A stretch of DNA of 64,000 nucleotides, from contig NZ_JACVPO010000001.1 in NCBI RefSeq assembly GCF_018881835.1, forward strand, positions 248,001 to 312,000, read 5' to 3'. The notes below the pieces were generated by a model. The model was not told the DNA's origin. It saw nothing but the letters and a program-made list of their open reading frames with translations, and made no database searches. Below are positions 50,591 to 62,006 of this stretch, piece after piece; within the stretch, counting starts at the first letter, position 1; every line of letters starts with the position of its first letter. The position numbers and the translations under genes were made by a program. This stretch comes from Polynucleobacter hallstattensis (GTDB taxonomy: Bacteria; Pseudomonadota; Gammaproteobacteria; Burkholderiales; Burkholderiaceae).

Positions 50591-52858
50591 TCACAGGGTG
50601 ATATCTGGCTCCTGCCTTACGCAATCAACGTAATACTCAGTACTTCCATTGACATCACCCTTTACTAACCCATGAATATCAGTCTCAAAGCCTGGGAATT
50701 GCGCATTGAAGTCACGAGCAAAGTAGAGATAATCAATGATGCGTTTATTGAAGCGCTCGCCCGGAATCAAGAGTGGAATACCTGGAGGATATGGTGTTAC
50801 CAACATAGCGGTAATACGATCTTCAAGTTGATCCAAGGGAACACGATCCACTTTTTTGTGCGCCATCTTTGCCCAAGCTTCTGAAGGCATCATTGCTGGC
50901 ACCATATCTGAGGTGTACATCTCCGTAGTCATACGGGCAACGTTGCGGCTCTTATAGAACTCATGAATCTGCTGGCAAATATCTTTGAGGCCGACGCGCT
51001 CATAGCGAGGGTGTTTAGCAACGAACTCTGGCAATACTTTCCATAATGGAGCGTTCTTATCAAAGTGGTCCTTAAATTGCTGCAACTCAGTTACCAAAGT
51101 ATTCCAACGCCCCTTGGTGATACCGATGGTGAACATAATGAAGAAGGAATACAAACCGCACTTCTCTACGATCACGCCGTGCTCAGCCAAGTACTTGGTC
51201 ACAATGCTCGCTGGGATACCCATAGCGCCGAAGTTACCTTCAACATCTAAACCAGGCGTCACTACAGTCGCCTTAATGGGATCGAGCATATTGAAGTCTT
51301 TGGCTACCTTGCCAAAGTCGTGCCAGCTAGCATTGGGCTCTAGAATCCAATCCGAGCGCTCTCCAATGCCCTCTTCAGTTAAGTGGTCTGGGCCCCAAAC
51401 CTTAAACCACCAGTCTGCGCCAAACTTATCGTCCACTTCACGCATTGCGCGACGGAAGTCCATTGCCTCAGCAATAGATTCTTCAACGAGCGTAGTACCA
51501 CCAGGAGATTCCATCATGGCAGCAGACACATCGCAAGAAGCGATGATGGCGTACTGCGGGCTAGTAGAGGTGTGCATCAAATAGGCTTCATTGAAACAGT
51601 CGCGATCAAGCTTATGTTCTTCAGCGTCCTGCACTAATACTTGCGAAGCTTGTGAGAGACCAGCCAATAACTTATGAGTAGATTGGGTGGCAAACATCAA
51701 ACTCTTTTTAGTGCGCTTACGATCGGATCCGATGGCATGCATGTCTTTGTAGAAAGGATGGAATGCTGCATGTGGCAACCAAGCTTCATCGAAATGCAAT
51801 GAATCGACTTTGCCATCGAGCATGTCTTTAATCATCTCGACGTTGTAGACGATACCGTCATAAGTGCTTTGCGTGAGCGTCATGACGCGTGGCACCACAT
51901 TCTTATCTTTAATGAAGGGGTTGGCATCAATTTTCTTCTTGATGTTTTTCCACTCAAACTCTTCTTTAGGAATCGGGCCAATAATGCCGAGGTGATTGCG
52001 CGTTGGCATCAGGAAGATCGGAATCGCGCCCATCATCGTGATCGAATGAATTACCGACTTGTGGCAGTTGCGGTCTACCAGCACTACATCACCAGGGGCA
52101 ACGGTAGAGTGCCAAACAATTTTATTGGATGTCGATGTGCCGTTTGTCACAAAGAACAAATGATCAGCGTTAAAGATACGCGCAGCATTACGCTCACTTT
52201 GCAAGACAGGGCCAGTGTGGTCTAGCAACTGACCTAATTCTTCTACTGCATTACAGACGTCGGCACGCAGCATATTCTCACCAAAGAATTGATGGAACAT
52301 ACGCCCTACTGGGCTCTTCAAGAAAGCAACGCCACCAGAGTGCCCAGGGCAATGCCACGAGTAAGAACCTTCAGAGGCGTAATTAGTTAAGGCACGGAAG
52401 AATGGGGGCGCCAATGAATCGAGGTATACCTTGGCCTCACGAATGATGTGGCGCGCTACAAACTCTGGCGTATCTTCATTCATGTGAATAAAGCCATGTA
52501 ACTCGCGCAAGATGTCGTTCGGCATATGACGTGATGTACGGGTCTCGCCATACAAGAAGATGGGAATATCTTCGTTGCGCTTACGTACTTCAGTAATAAA
52601 AGCACGCAAATTATTTAATGCAGGTAAATCATGGTCTTCAGAGTCAGAGACGAACTCCTCATCATCAATCGACACAATAAAGCTAGAGGCACGGGAGGCC
52701 TGCTGGGCAAAGGATGTTAAGTCGCCGTAGCTAGTCAAGCCAATGACTTCCATGCCCTCAGTTTCAATCGCTTCAGCTAAGTCGCGAATCCCCGAACCTG
52801 AAATATTTTCAGAACGGAAGTCCTCATCAATAATGATGATTGGAAAACGAAATTTCAT
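50591..52858 (-). CDS. Arginine/lysine/ornithine decarboxylase (fold type I)
   Basis: 755 aa. It has an N-terminal wing domain like a receiver (about 1-130; VIGLTSYGDL, FIVSIDDEEF), then the PLP domain with FVTNGTSTSNKIVWHSTVAPGD, DEAWLPHAAFHPFY and the PLP-Lys in ATQSTHKLLAGLSQ (about 395), and a C-terminal PYPPGIPLLIPGE. The sequence alone does not settle which amino acid is decarboxylated. No cognate antiporter is adjacent, so a biosynthetic (polyamine) role is as likely as acid resistance. Immediately followed by dcd upstream on the same strand, 39 bases away. Confidence 0.93.
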   Translation of the reverse strand: MKFRFPIIIIDEDFRSENISGSGIRDLAEAIETEGMEVIGLTSYGDLTSFAQQASRASSFIVSIDDEEFVSDSEDHDLPALNNLRAFITEVRKRNEDIPIFLYGETRTSRHMPNDILRELHGFIHMNEDTPEFVARHIIREAKVYLDSLAPPFFRALTNYASEGSYSWHCPGHSGGVAFLKSPVGRMFHQFFGENMLRADVCNAVEELGQLLDHTGPVLQSERNAARIFNADHLFFVTNGTSTSNKIVWHSTVAPGDVVLVDRNCHKSVIHSITMMGAIPIFLMPTRNHLGIIGPIPKEEFEWKNIKKKIDANPFIKDKNVVPRVMTLTQSTYDGIVYNVEMIKDMLDGKVDSLHFDEAWLPHAAFHPFYKDMHAIGSDRKRTKKSLMFATQSTHKLLAGLSQASQVLVQDAEEHKLDRDCFNEAYLMHTSTSPQYAIIASCDVSAAMMESPGGTTLVEESIAEAMDFRRAMREVDDKFGADWWFKVWGPDHLTEEGIGERSDWILEPNASWHDFGKVAKDFNMLDPIKATVVTPGLDVEGNFGAMGIPASIVTKYLAEHGVIVEKCGLYSFFIMFTIGITKGRWNTLVTELQQFKDHFDKNAPLWKVLPEFVAKHPRYERVGLKDICQQIHEFYKSRNVARMTTEMYTSDMVPAMMPSEAWAKMAHKKVDRVPLDQLEDRITAMLVTPYPPGIPLLIPGERFNKRIIDYLYFARDFNAQFPGFETDIHGLVKGDVNGSTEYYVDCVRQEPDITL

Positions 52859-52897
52859 GTGTATCCTTTAAGGTCGCCAATACGGCGATTAAGCAGA

Positions 52898-53464
52898 TTA
52901 AGTCTTTGGCAGAGTAACGCCGACTTGGCCTTGATACTTACCGCCACGATCCTTGTACGACGTGCCACACACTTCATCGCTTTCAAAAAACAGAACTTGT
53001 GCGCATCCTTCGCCAGCATAAATCTTTGCAGGCAATGGAGTTGTATTAGAAAACTCGAGTGTGACGTATCCTTCCCATTCAGGCTCGAATGGAGTGACGT
53101 TCACAATAATTCCGCAACGTGCATACGTACTCTTACCAACGCACACCGTTAAGACGCTGCGTGGGATCTTGAAGTACTCAACCGTTCTTGCTAAAGCGAA
53201 AGAGTTTGGCGGAATGATGCAAACCGGACCCTTGAAATCGACAAACGATTGTTCATCGAAATTCTTGGGATCAACGATAGTGCTGTTGATGTTCGTGAAA
53301 ATCTTGAATTCATCAGCACAACGAATGTCATAGCCATAGCTTGAAGTGCCATAGCTCACAATTTTTTGTCCGGCATCATCATGGCGGACCTGCCCAGGTT
53401 CAAATGGGCTGATCATGCCTTGCTCGCCCATACGGCGAATCCAGTGGTCAGATTTAATAGTCAT
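52898..53464 (-). CDS. dcd: dCTP deaminase
   Basis: 188 aa trimeric enzyme making dUTP from dCTP. Motifs are [35 protein letters not shown], the catalytic Glu region [25 protein letters not shown] and [24 protein letters not shown] is six bases before the ATG. The basic amino-acid decarboxylase follows on the same strand. Confidence 0.96.
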   Translation of the reverse strand: MTIKSDHWIRRMGEQGMISPFEPGQVRHDDAGQKIVSYGTSSYGYDIRCADEFKIFTNINSTIVDPKNFDEQSFVDFKGPVCIIPPNSFALARTVEYFKIPRSVLTVCVGKSTYARCGIIVNVTPFEPEWEGYVTLEFSNTTPLPAKIYAGEGCAQVLFFESDEVCGTSYKDRGGKYQGQVGVTLPKT

Positions 53465-53470
53465 GGCCGA

Positions 53471-53476
53471 ATTGTA
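53471..53476 (-). promoter_or_regulatory. dcd -10 box, leaderless type
   Basis: TACAAT exactly six bases before the dcd ATG (53464); no Shine-Dalgarno and no strong -35 box. Confidence 0.45.
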
Positions 53477-53505
53477 AAACCATCACGGACCATATGCCCA
53501 CGAAT

Positions 53506-54354
53506 TTACGAGGTAACAGGCGGAGAGGTAAAAATTACCCTCTCTGGGGCGTTAAAGATCTCAAAATGCTTCCCAGAACAACGGGATAGCAAGGTGAGAT
53601 TGGTTTTGCGGGCAAGCTCCAAGCCCATCAAGGTCATGCCAGAGCGAGTCATGAGAAAGGGGATGCCCATCTGAGCGCCTTTAATGACCATCTCGGAGGT
53701 GAGGCGTCCGGTAGTAAAAAAGATCAGGTCTTTGCCTGGCTTGTCTGCCAGCCACATTAGCCCAGAGATCGAGTCAACGGCATTGTGACGCCCAACATCC
53801 TCAATGAAATGAAGGAGGCGGACATTGTGATTACCGTCCCGCTCAAACACGGCGCAAGCGTGAACTGAGCCAGATTTTTTATAGATGGTGTCATGAACTC
53901 GAATGCTATCAATCAGATCAACGATAGCCTCTTGGGTTAACTGAGGGCCGTCCGGTAATCTGATCTCTGCCATCTCCTCAATCAAGCCACCAAACATGGT
54001 GCCTTGGCCGCAGCCCGTCGTTACAACGCGCTTGCTAGTGAGGGCATCGATATCGACCGTGCTGCGATGAGTCTTCACTGCGGCTGAATCGGTTTCCCAA
54101 TCCACCTGAATACTCGCAATATGGTCTGGCGACTCTACTAGGCGTTGATTACGTAAATAGCCTAGAACTAAGGCCTCAGGGGCGCTCCCTAAGGTCATCA
54201 GAGTGACCACTTCCCGCTTATCTAAGTAAATAGTTAAAGGGCGCTCACCGGGGATATGGGTGGTCTTAATACGCCCTGCCTCATCCATGACCTCTACCTC
54301 GTGCACCAATGGCACGGAGGCATGAGACATCTGAATGTTGTGGGGCAAAGCCAT
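53506..54354 (-). CDS. fdhD: Formate dehydrogenase accessory sulfurtransferase FdhD
   Basis: 282 aa from ATG 54354, which has AAAGAGG six bases upstream. FdhD passes sulfur from IscS to the molybdenum cofactor of formate dehydrogenase. The active loop reads VVTTGCGQGTMFGG, with one Cys where E. coli has a Cys pair. Other motifs are LTIYLDKREVVTLMTLG, HACAVFERDG and EDVGRHNAVDSISG. No formate dehydrogenase genes lie in this window; formate from oxalate breakdown would be the relevant substrate of such an enzyme. Confidence 0.92.
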   Translation of the reverse strand: MALPHNIQMSHASVPLVHEVEVMDEAGRIKTTHIPGERPLTIYLDKREVVTLMTLGSAPEALVLGYLRNQRLVESPDHIASIQVDWETDSAAVKTHRSTVDIDALTSKRVVTTGCGQGTMFGGLIEEMAEIRLPDGPQLTQEAIVDLIDSIRVHDTIYKKSGSVHACAVFERDGNHNVRLLHFIEDVGRHNAVDSISGLMWLADKPGKDLIFFTTGRLTSEMVIKGAQMGIPFLMTRSGMTLMGLELARKTNLTLLSRCSGKHFEIFNAPERVIFTSPPVTS

Positions 54355-54447
54355 AAAACGCCTCTTTAATAGGTTCAAATCGGTGTTAACTTTAACCGCA
54401 GACTAAAATCGGTGCTTAAACAGGGCTCTAAGCCCCATAATCTTGTA

Positions 54448-54477
54448 TTGCCATTTGTTGAAACTTTTTTCTATTTA
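54448..54477 (+). promoter_or_regulatory. metG promoter, near-leaderless
   Basis: TTGCCA (54448-54453), 18 bases, TATTTA (54472-54477), then seven bases to the ATG. The transcript would start on or next to the start codon. Confidence 0.5.
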
Positions 54478-54484
54478 AGTCCGC

Positions 54485-56155
54485 ATGAGTAGCCCCAAAC
54501 GTCGCCTGCTAGTTACCTCCGCCTTACCGTACGCCAATGGCCAGATTCATATTGGGCATTTAGTGGAGTATGTCCAGACAGATATTTGGGTTCGCTTCCA
54601 GAGAATGCGTGGTCACGAAGTCCACTATGTTGGTGCTGATGACACTCACGGCACTCCGATTATGTTGCGCGCTGAAAAAGAGGGGCTTACCCCGAAAGAG
54701 CTCATTGCCAATGTTTGGAAAGAACATAAGCGCGACTTTGATGATTTCTTAATCTCGTTCGACAACTATTACACCACCGATAGCCCTGAGAATGAAAAGC
54801 TTTCTCAAAGCATCTATCTCAAGTTACGTGATGCCGGCTTGATTGAAATGCGCTCGATTGAGCAAGCGTACGATCCCGTCAAAGAAATGTTTTTGCCAGA
54901 TCGCTTTATCAAAGGTGAGTGCCCCAAGTGTGGCGCCAAAGATCAGTACGGCGACTCTTGCGAAAAGTGTGGAGCAACCTACTCCCCAACTGATTTAAAG
55001 AATCCATTCTCCGTAGTGAGTGGCGCGACACCTATTAAAAAAGTTTCCGATCATTACTTCTTTAAGTTATCCGATCCCCGCTGCGAAACCTTCTTGCGTG
55101 ACTGGACTCAGGTAAGAACTCCACTGCAACCTGAAGCTCGTAACAAAATGAAGGAATGGGTTGGGCAGCCTGGAGACAGTAAGTTAGGTGACTGGGATAT
55201 CTCCCGTGATGCACCCTATTTCGGCTTTGAAATTCCGGATGCACCAGACAAATATTTTTATGTATGGCTTGATGCGCCGATTGGCTACTACGCCAGCTTC
55301 CTCAATTACTGCCAGTCTAAAGGCATGAACTTTGAGGAATGGGTCAAGCCAGATACAACTACCGAACAGTACCACTTTATCGGTAAAGATATTCTGTATT
55401 TCCACACGCTCTTTTGGCCAGCAACTCTGCACTTTGCAGGTTACCGCACGCCAACCAATGTGTTTGCCCATGGCTTCCTCACGGTTGATGGCGAGAAGAT
55501 GAGTAAGTCACGTGGCACTTTAATTTCTGCACACAGCGTCATTGAATCTGGATTTAATCCTGAATGGTTCCGCTACTACTTTGCAACCAAACTGAATGAC
55601 AGCATGGAAGATTTAGATTTGAATCTTCAAGACTTTGTTGCACGCGTGAATAGCGACCTACTGGGCAAGTACATCAACATCGCCAGTCGCAGCGCTGGTT
55701 TCTTGGTCAAGCGTTTTGGCGGTGTAGTTTCTGATGGGGCAATGAACAACCCATTGCTTGCTGATATTACATCTGCCAGTGAAAAAATTGCTGATCTATA
55801 TGAAGCTCGTGAATACGCCAAGGCATTGCGCACCATCATGGAACTAGCTGACAAGGTTAACGCTTTTGTTGATGAAAATAAGCCTTGGGAAATCGCCAAG
55901 GATCCCGAGCGCGAGCCTGACTTACAAAGAGTTTGCAGCGTCACCTTAGAGGCATTCCGCTTATTAAGTCTTTATCTCAAGCCAGTACTGCCAAAAGTTA
56001 CAGCAGGGGTTGAGGACTTCCTCTCTGTGCCAGCGATGACTTGGAATGACGTTAAAACACCTCTTTCCAGCCAAAATCCGATCAAACCTTATAAACACCT
56101 CATGACGCGTGTTGAAGCGCCTCAAATCGAGGCTTTACTGGCAGCAAACCTATAA
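54485..56155 (+). CDS. metG: Methionyl-tRNA synthetase
   Basis: 556 aa. Charges initiator and elongator tRNA-Met. It has HIGH in [17 protein letters not shown] (about 16-32), zinc knuckle [18 protein letters not shown] (about 141-158) and KMSKS in [11 protein letters not shown] (about 336-346). The C-terminal EMAP/Trbp111 dimerisation domain of longer MetG proteins is absent, so this is probably a monomeric short form. Confidence 0.96.
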   Translation: MSSPKRRLLVTSALPYANGQIHIGHLVEYVQTDIWVRFQRMRGHEVHYVGADDTHGTPIMLRAEKEGLTPKELIANVWKEHKRDFDDFLISFDNYYTTDSPENEKLSQSIYLKLRDAGLIEMRSIEQAYDPVKEMFLPDRFIKGECPKCGAKDQYGDSCEKCGATYSPTDLKNPFSVVSGATPIKKVSDHYFFKLSDPRCETFLRDWTQVRTPLQPEARNKMKEWVGQPGDSKLGDWDISRDAPYFGFEIPDAPDKYFYVWLDAPIGYYASFLNYCQSKGMNFEEWVKPDTTTEQYHFIGKDILYFHTLFWPATLHFAGYRTPTNVFAHGFLTVDGEKMSKSRGTLISAHSVIESGFNPEWFRYYFATKLNDSMEDLDLNLQDFVARVNSDLLGKYINIASRSAGFLVKRFGGVVSDGAMNNPLLADITSASEKIADLYEAREYAKALRTIMELADKVNAFVDENKPWEIAKDPEREPDLQRVCSVTLEAFRLLSLYLKPVLPKVTAGVEDFLSVPAMTWNDVKTPLSSQNPIKPYKHLMTRVEAPQIEALLAANL

Positions 56156-56238
56156 AAAAGACCCCAAAAGAGCTGATTTTTAACAATTAGCCAAAAAGTC
56201 GGCAGGTTTGTAGGAAAAATCGTTAATAATGATGGCCA

Positions 56239-56254
56239 AGGCAATACATTGCCT
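56239..56254. promoter_or_regulatory. Inverted repeat upstream of the DUF3460-scpA-panC operon
   Basis: AGGCAAT - AC - ATTGCCT. It lies about 50 bases before the DUF3460 start in a 148-base gap after metG. With no T-run and a two-base centre it is more likely a protein-binding dyad than a terminator. Confidence 0.35.
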
Positions 56255-56303
56255 CGTAGTAATTTTTTGTAAGTTATTGAATTAAATAAGAATTTTAGGA
56301 AAT

Positions 56304-56487
56304 ATGATGGCTAGGTATACATCCGAATTCACCCAGTTCTTAAATGAGCTCAAATCCGAGAAACCGCAACTCGAAGCTGGCCAGCAAGCTGGTCGCGCCC
56401 TCCTCTGGGATAAAGAGCCTTTGACTATTGAAGATCAACGTCGCGCTAAGGTAGCTAAATTAAAGCAACGCGCTTACGTGTACTCGA

Positions 56488-56495
<8 letters not shown>
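56304..56495 (+). CDS. DUF3460 family protein
   Basis: 63 aa, charged and soluble. RYTSEFTQFLNELKSEKPQLE and GRALLWDKEP are the family pattern, which I know only from betaproteobacteria, where it sits before scpA. AGGAAAT precedes two adjacent ATGs (56304, 56307). It overlaps scpA by eight bases. Function is unknown; conserved linkage suggests a link with chromosome segregation. Confidence 0.85.
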
Positions 56496-58217
<1,722 letters not shown>

Positions 58218-58245
58218 TCTCCAAGCATCAGCTTTGCAACGCGAT

Positions 58246-59178
58246 TTATAGCGTGAAGAACTGACCTACTTCTAAGTTCAACTCTTTAGCCAATTCGGCA
58301 CCCGTTACTTTTCCTGCCGCACCTTTTGCTTTCAGGACTTCGATTTGTCCACCATGACAGGCGACAAAGAATGAGTCCTGAGTAATTTGGATGACTTCAC
58401 CTGGCTTACCTTTAACGGCGCCAAAGGTGGCTACTATGTGCTTGTGGCAATCGTAGATCTGCACTTTTTGCTCACCAAATTTAGTCCAGGCACCTGGCGC
58501 CGGATTGGATGCACGAATCAAGTTGTAGATTTGATTGATATGCGTAGCCCAATGAATTTGAGCTGCATCAACACCGAACCAACCTTCATAATTTGCCAGC
58601 GATTCATCTTGGGCGACTTCTTGATGCTGATTGGCAACAACTAGATCTGCAGCTTCAAGCAATGCTTTAATACCAATCGGGAAAAGATGATCAAAGTACA
58701 CCTTACCTAAAGTGTCATGAGGTCCAATCACAACCTCTTTTTGCAAGATCACTTCACCTTCGTCCAAACCATCAGACGGACGGAAAATAGTGAGGCCAGT
58801 TTTATCTTCACCCAAAGCAATCGCCCAGTTAATGGCGCTAGGACCACGATATTTCGGCAGTAGTGATGGGTGATATTGAATTGTTCCGTGCTTTGGAATC
58901 TTGCAAAGCTCTTGGGGTACGAACTGCAACACATATGCCATGACGCAGATATCAGCTTTGCTTTCAATCATCGCTTGCGCTGCATCAGGGCCTTTCAGAG
59001 TGGCGAATTGCAAAGGAGTTAAGCCCCGTGCAATCGCTGCCTCTTTCAGCACTTCAGGCTTAGTCGATTTTGGATTATCCGGCGGACAAAACACGGCAAC
59101 AATTTCATCGCCGCGATCCAAAAAAGCCTCTAAGGCTGCCTTACCAAAATCAGCACTACCAATTAGCGCAATCCGCAT
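58246..59178 (-). CDS. Stand-alone formyltetrahydrofolate hydrolase/formyltransferase-like protein
   Basis: 310 aa. Formyltransferase fold (about 1-200) plus Fmt-type C-terminal domain (about 205-310). The sequence follows the N-terminal hydrolase domain of animal 10-formyl-THF dehydrogenase (ALDH1L1) more closely than Fmt: QFVPQELCKIPKHG, YHPSLLPKYRGPSAINW, GLDEGEVILQKE and PGAWTKFGEQKV. The catalytic His103 and Asp139 align with ALDH1L1 His106 and Asp142. The Asn of Fmt/GART (two before His) is Gln101. The carrier and aldehyde-dehydrogenase domains are missing. It starts one base after the frc stop with AAGGTGA as ribosome binding site, so it is coupled to oxalate catabolism. Role inferred: formyl transfer or hydrolysis between folate and CoA pools. 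Confidence 0.75.
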   Translation of the reverse strand: MRIALIGSADFGKAALEAFLDRGDEIVAVFCPPDNPKSTKPEVLKEAAIARGLTPLQFATLKGPDAAQAMIESKADICVMAYVLQFVPQELCKIPKHGTIQYHPSLLPKYRGPSAINWAIALGEDKTGLTIFRPSDGLDEGEVILQKEVVIGPHDTLGKVYFDHLFPIGIKALLEAADLVVANQHQEVAQDESLANYEGWFGVDAAQIHWATHINQIYNLIRASNPAPGAWTKFGEQKVQIYDCHKHIVATFGAVKGKPGEVIQITQDSFFVACHGGQIEVLKAKGAAGKVTGAELAKELNLEVGQFFTL

Positions 59179-59179
59179 C

Positions 59180-60427
59180 TTAGATCACCTTATCGTGGCG
59201 CAGAGCAATCAGCTCGTCAGTTGAGTAACCCAGCTCACTCAGAATTTCATCGGTATGCTCACCTAATAATGGTGAACGCGTCACATCAGTGGGGCTGTCA
59301 GACATCTTGATTGGATTACCTACAGTCAGGTACTTGCCACGAATTGGATGATCCACCTCAACCACAGTTCCGGTCGCACGCAATGCGGGCTCTTCAGCGA
59401 TTTCTTTCATGGACAAAATTGGACCACATGGAATATCGTATTTATTCAAAATATCCATGACTTCAAACTTAGTCTTAGTCATGGTCCATTTTTCAATTTC
59501 ACCAAAGATTTCCATCAAATGTGGGAGGCGAGCCATTGGGGATGCAAAACGCACATCCGTAATCCAATCTTCGCGACCAATCACTTTGCAGACCGCCTCC
59601 CAAACTGGCCCTTGCACGATAACGTACATATAGGAGTTTGGATCTGTTTCCCAGCCTTTACATTTCACAATCCAGCCTGGTTGACCACCACCAGAGGCGT
59701 TACCAGCACGGGGGACAGAGTCGCCAAACTCTCCGTTAGGGAATTGTGGGTACTCTTGCATCAAGCCGTTACGCTCCAAGCGTTGTTGATCACGCAGCTT
59801 CACGCGGCATAAATTCAATACGGCATCTTGCATCGCTGCTAATACTTTTTGACCGCGGCCAGAATGTGTACGCTGATAAAGGGCAGTCACGATACCCAAA
59901 GCTAAATGCAATCCAGTACCGCTGTCGCCAATCTGCGCACCAGTTACCATGGGAGGACCATCATCAAAACCTGTAGTCGATGCTGATCCGCCAGCGCACT
60001 GCGCTACGTTCTCATACACCTTACAGTCCTCGTAAGGGCCTGGGCCAAAACCTTTTACTGAGGCCATAATCATCATTGGATTGAGTTCTTGAATACGCTC
60101 CCAAGAAAAACCCATACGATCTAATGCGCCAGGAGCAAAGTTCTCAACCAGCACATCGCACTCTTTAATTAAGCGCTCCAGAATTTCCTTACCTTTTGGA
60201 GTTTTGGTATTCACAGTGATTGAGCGCTTGTTATGGTTCAACATTGTGAAATACAAACTATCCGCATCCGGGATATCGCGTAATTGGCCACGGGTAGCAT
60301 CACCCTCACCAGATTTTTCTACTTTGATTACGTCTGCACCAAACCAAGCGAGTAGCTGAGTACAAGTAGGGCCAGATTGAACGTGCGTGAAGTCAAGAAC
60401 TTTGACTCCCTCTAATGCTTTTGCCAT
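59180..60427 (-). CDS. frc: Formyl-CoA:oxalate CoA-transferase, second copy
   Basis: 415 aa class III CoA-transferase. Swaps CoA from formyl-CoA to oxalate. It has [42 protein letters not shown] and catalytic Asp in [11 protein letters not shown] (about residue 169). The Gly loop reads ASGGGQPGW (the other copy has AGGGGQPGW). Very similar to the other frc along its length. It has its own ribosome binding site (AGGAC) after a terminator, and the formyltransferase-like gene follows one base later. Confidence 0.93.
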   Translation of the reverse strand: MAKALEGVKVLDFTHVQSGPTCTQLLAWFGADVIKVEKSGEGDATRGQLRDIPDADSLYFTMLNHNKRSITVNTKTPKGKEILERLIKECDVLVENFAPGALDRMGFSWERIQELNPMMIMASVKGFGPGPYEDCKVYENVAQCAGGSASTTGFDDGPPMVTGAQIGDSGTGLHLALGIVTALYQRTHSGRGQKVLAAMQDAVLNLCRVKLRDQQRLERNGLMQEYPQFPNGEFGDSVPRAGNASGGGQPGWIVKCKGWETDPNSYMYVIVQGPVWEAVCKVIGREDWITDVRFASPMARLPHLMEIFGEIEKWTMTKTKFEVMDILNKYDIPCGPILSMKEIAEEPALRATGTVVEVDHPIRGKYLTVGNPIKMSDSPTDVTRSPLLGEHTDEILSELGYSTDELIALRHDKVI

Positions 60428-60505
60428 GATTAAAGTCCTAATAAGAATAAAATTTTGAATTGGGGCAATTTTACCAGCGCCGGATTTTGGCGCAATACGG
60501 GTTGC

Positions 60506-60628
60506 CTATTTATTGGGCATCCTCGCTTTTAATGCCCGAGAATAGCTATTTGGCTGCAGACTTAGGGCTTTTTCAAGATCGAGCAAGGGCTCTTTGTTGC
60601 CGATAATGAATAAAAAAGGCGCCCACAT
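60506..60628 (-). pseudogene. Possible remnant of a TPR-type gene between the two frc genes (40 codons)
   Basis: An open frame of 40 codons (ATG at 60626-60628, TAG at 60506-60508) whose translation ends LLDLEKALSLQPNSYSRAL followed by KARMPNK. The EKALSLQPNSY part looks like the end of a tetratricopeptide repeat. It begins inside the frc terminator hairpin and is far too short for a TPR protein, so a decayed 3' end is likely. It could also be a chance ORF. Confidence 0.25.
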
Positions 60629-60640
60629 GGAGCGCCTTTC
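60612..60640 (-). terminator. Terminator after the first frc gene
   Basis: Read leftward, GAAAGGCGC - nine bases - GCGCCTTTTTT. The second frc and the formyltransferase-like gene therefore depend on read-through or on a promoter in 60428-60611, where I see no consensus promoter. Confidence 0.85.
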
Positions 60641-60668
60641 AAGCTAAAACGAAAACGACTAATCGTTA

Positions 60669-61919
60669 TTAAACCGCTTTTGCTGCGTGCAACTTAGCAA
60701 TGTCATCAGCGCTATAGCCGAGGTCAGCCAGTACTTCATTCGTGTGCTCACCCAATACTGGTGATGGACCTACTTCGATTTCCAAATCGGAGAACTTGAT
60801 TGGGCTACCAATAGTCAAATACTTACCACGTACTTTGTGATCCACTTCAACGATAGAGCCACTCTTACGCAAGTCAGGTGAATTAGCCAATTCTTTCATT
60901 GACAGAACTGGTGCGCAAGGAATGTCGAACTTGCGGAGGATGTCCACAGCTTCGTACTTGGTCTTATCCTTGAGCCACTCTTCGATTGTTGCGAAGATAT
61001 CAAAAATCTTGTCCTGACGCGCTTCCGCAGTCATATACGCTGGATCAGTTGCCCACTCTGGCTTACCGATCGCACGAGTAATTGGCTCCCATGCATGACC
61101 TTGAATTGTGAAATAGATATAAGCGTTTGGATCTGTTTCCCAACCCTTACACTTCAACACCCAACCTGGCTGACCGCCACCACCAGCGTTACCGCCACGT
61201 GGAACTACGTCAGAGAATGTACCGTGCGGATACTGTGGGTACTCTTCAAGGTAACCAACTTTGTCCAAACGCTGTTGGTCACGCAACTTCACGCGGCACA
61301 AGTTCAATACAGCATCTTGCATTGAGCAAGATACTTTTTGACCCTTGCCAGTTTTTTGACGCTGCATCAATGCAGTCAAAATACCAATTGCCAAGTGCAT
61401 ACCAGTGTTGCTATCGCCCAAAGCAGCAGCAGAAACTGTTGGAGGACCATCCCAGAAGCCAGTTGTAGAAGCGGCGCCGCCAGCACACTGAGCAACGTTC
61501 TCGTAAACCTTTAAGTCTTCGTATGAGTGACCATCGCTAAAGCCTTTTACGGAAGCCATGATCATCTTTGGATTCAATTCCTGAATACGCGCCCAGCTAA
61601 AACCCATGCGATCCAAAGCGCCTGGACCAAAGTTTTCAACCATGACATCAGAAGTCTTGATCATCTTCTCTAAAACTTCTTTACCTTCTTGAGTCTTAGT
61701 ATCCAAAGTCAAAGAACGCTTGTTACCGTTCAGCATTGTGAAATACAAAGCATCGGCACCTGGAATGTCGCGCAACTGGCTACGAGTGACGTCGCCAGAG
61801 CCTGGACGCTCAACTTTAATTACGTCAGCACCGTACCAAGCCAACAACTGAGTACATGCAGGACCAGCTTGTACGTGTGTGAAATCGATGATGCGAATAC
61901 CGTCTAATGGTTTAGTCAT
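60669..61919 (-). CDS. frc: Formyl-CoA:oxalate CoA-transferase, first copy
   Basis: 416 aa class III CoA-transferase. [44 protein letters not shown], catalytic Asp in [10 protein letters not shown] (about 169) and the flexible Gly loop AGGGGQPGW (about 258-266) match Oxalobacter Frc. It supplies oxalyl-CoA to Oxc, encoded 87 bases upstream on the same strand. AAGGAG precedes the ATG. Confidence 0.95.
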   Translation of the reverse strand: MTKPLDGIRIIDFTHVQAGPACTQLLAWYGADVIKVERPGSGDVTRSQLRDIPGADALYFTMLNGNKRSLTLDTKTQEGKEVLEKMIKTSDVMVENFGPGALDRMGFSWARIQELNPKMIMASVKGFSDGHSYEDLKVYENVAQCAGGAASTTGFWDGPPTVSAAALGDSNTGMHLAIGILTALMQRQKTGKGQKVSCSMQDAVLNLCRVKLRDQQRLDKVGYLEEYPQYPHGTFSDVVPRGGNAGGGGQPGWVLKCKGWETDPNAYIYFTIQGHAWEPITRAIGKPEWATDPAYMTAEARQDKIFDIFATIEEWLKDKTKYEAVDILRKFDIPCAPVLSMKELANSPDLRKSGSIVEVDHKVRGKYLTIGSPIKFSDLEIEVGPSPVLGEHTNEVLADLGYSADDIAKLHAAKAV

Positions 61920-62006
61920 GTTTGATTCTCCTTAAAGTATTGCTTATTTATTACTAAATTTAGTTCAAAAATATTACGTATTGATTACCGATAAATTAAC
62001 TATGAA

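Noticed and set aside
51114-51584. 156-codon frame antisense to the basic amino-acid decarboxylase
   Set aside because: Antisense shadow with Ser-rich, domain-free translation and no promoter or ribosome binding site.
59348-59812. 154-codon frame antisense to the second frc
   Set aside because: Opposite-strand shadow; similar shadows appear at the same place over the other frc, as expected from the shared coding sequence.
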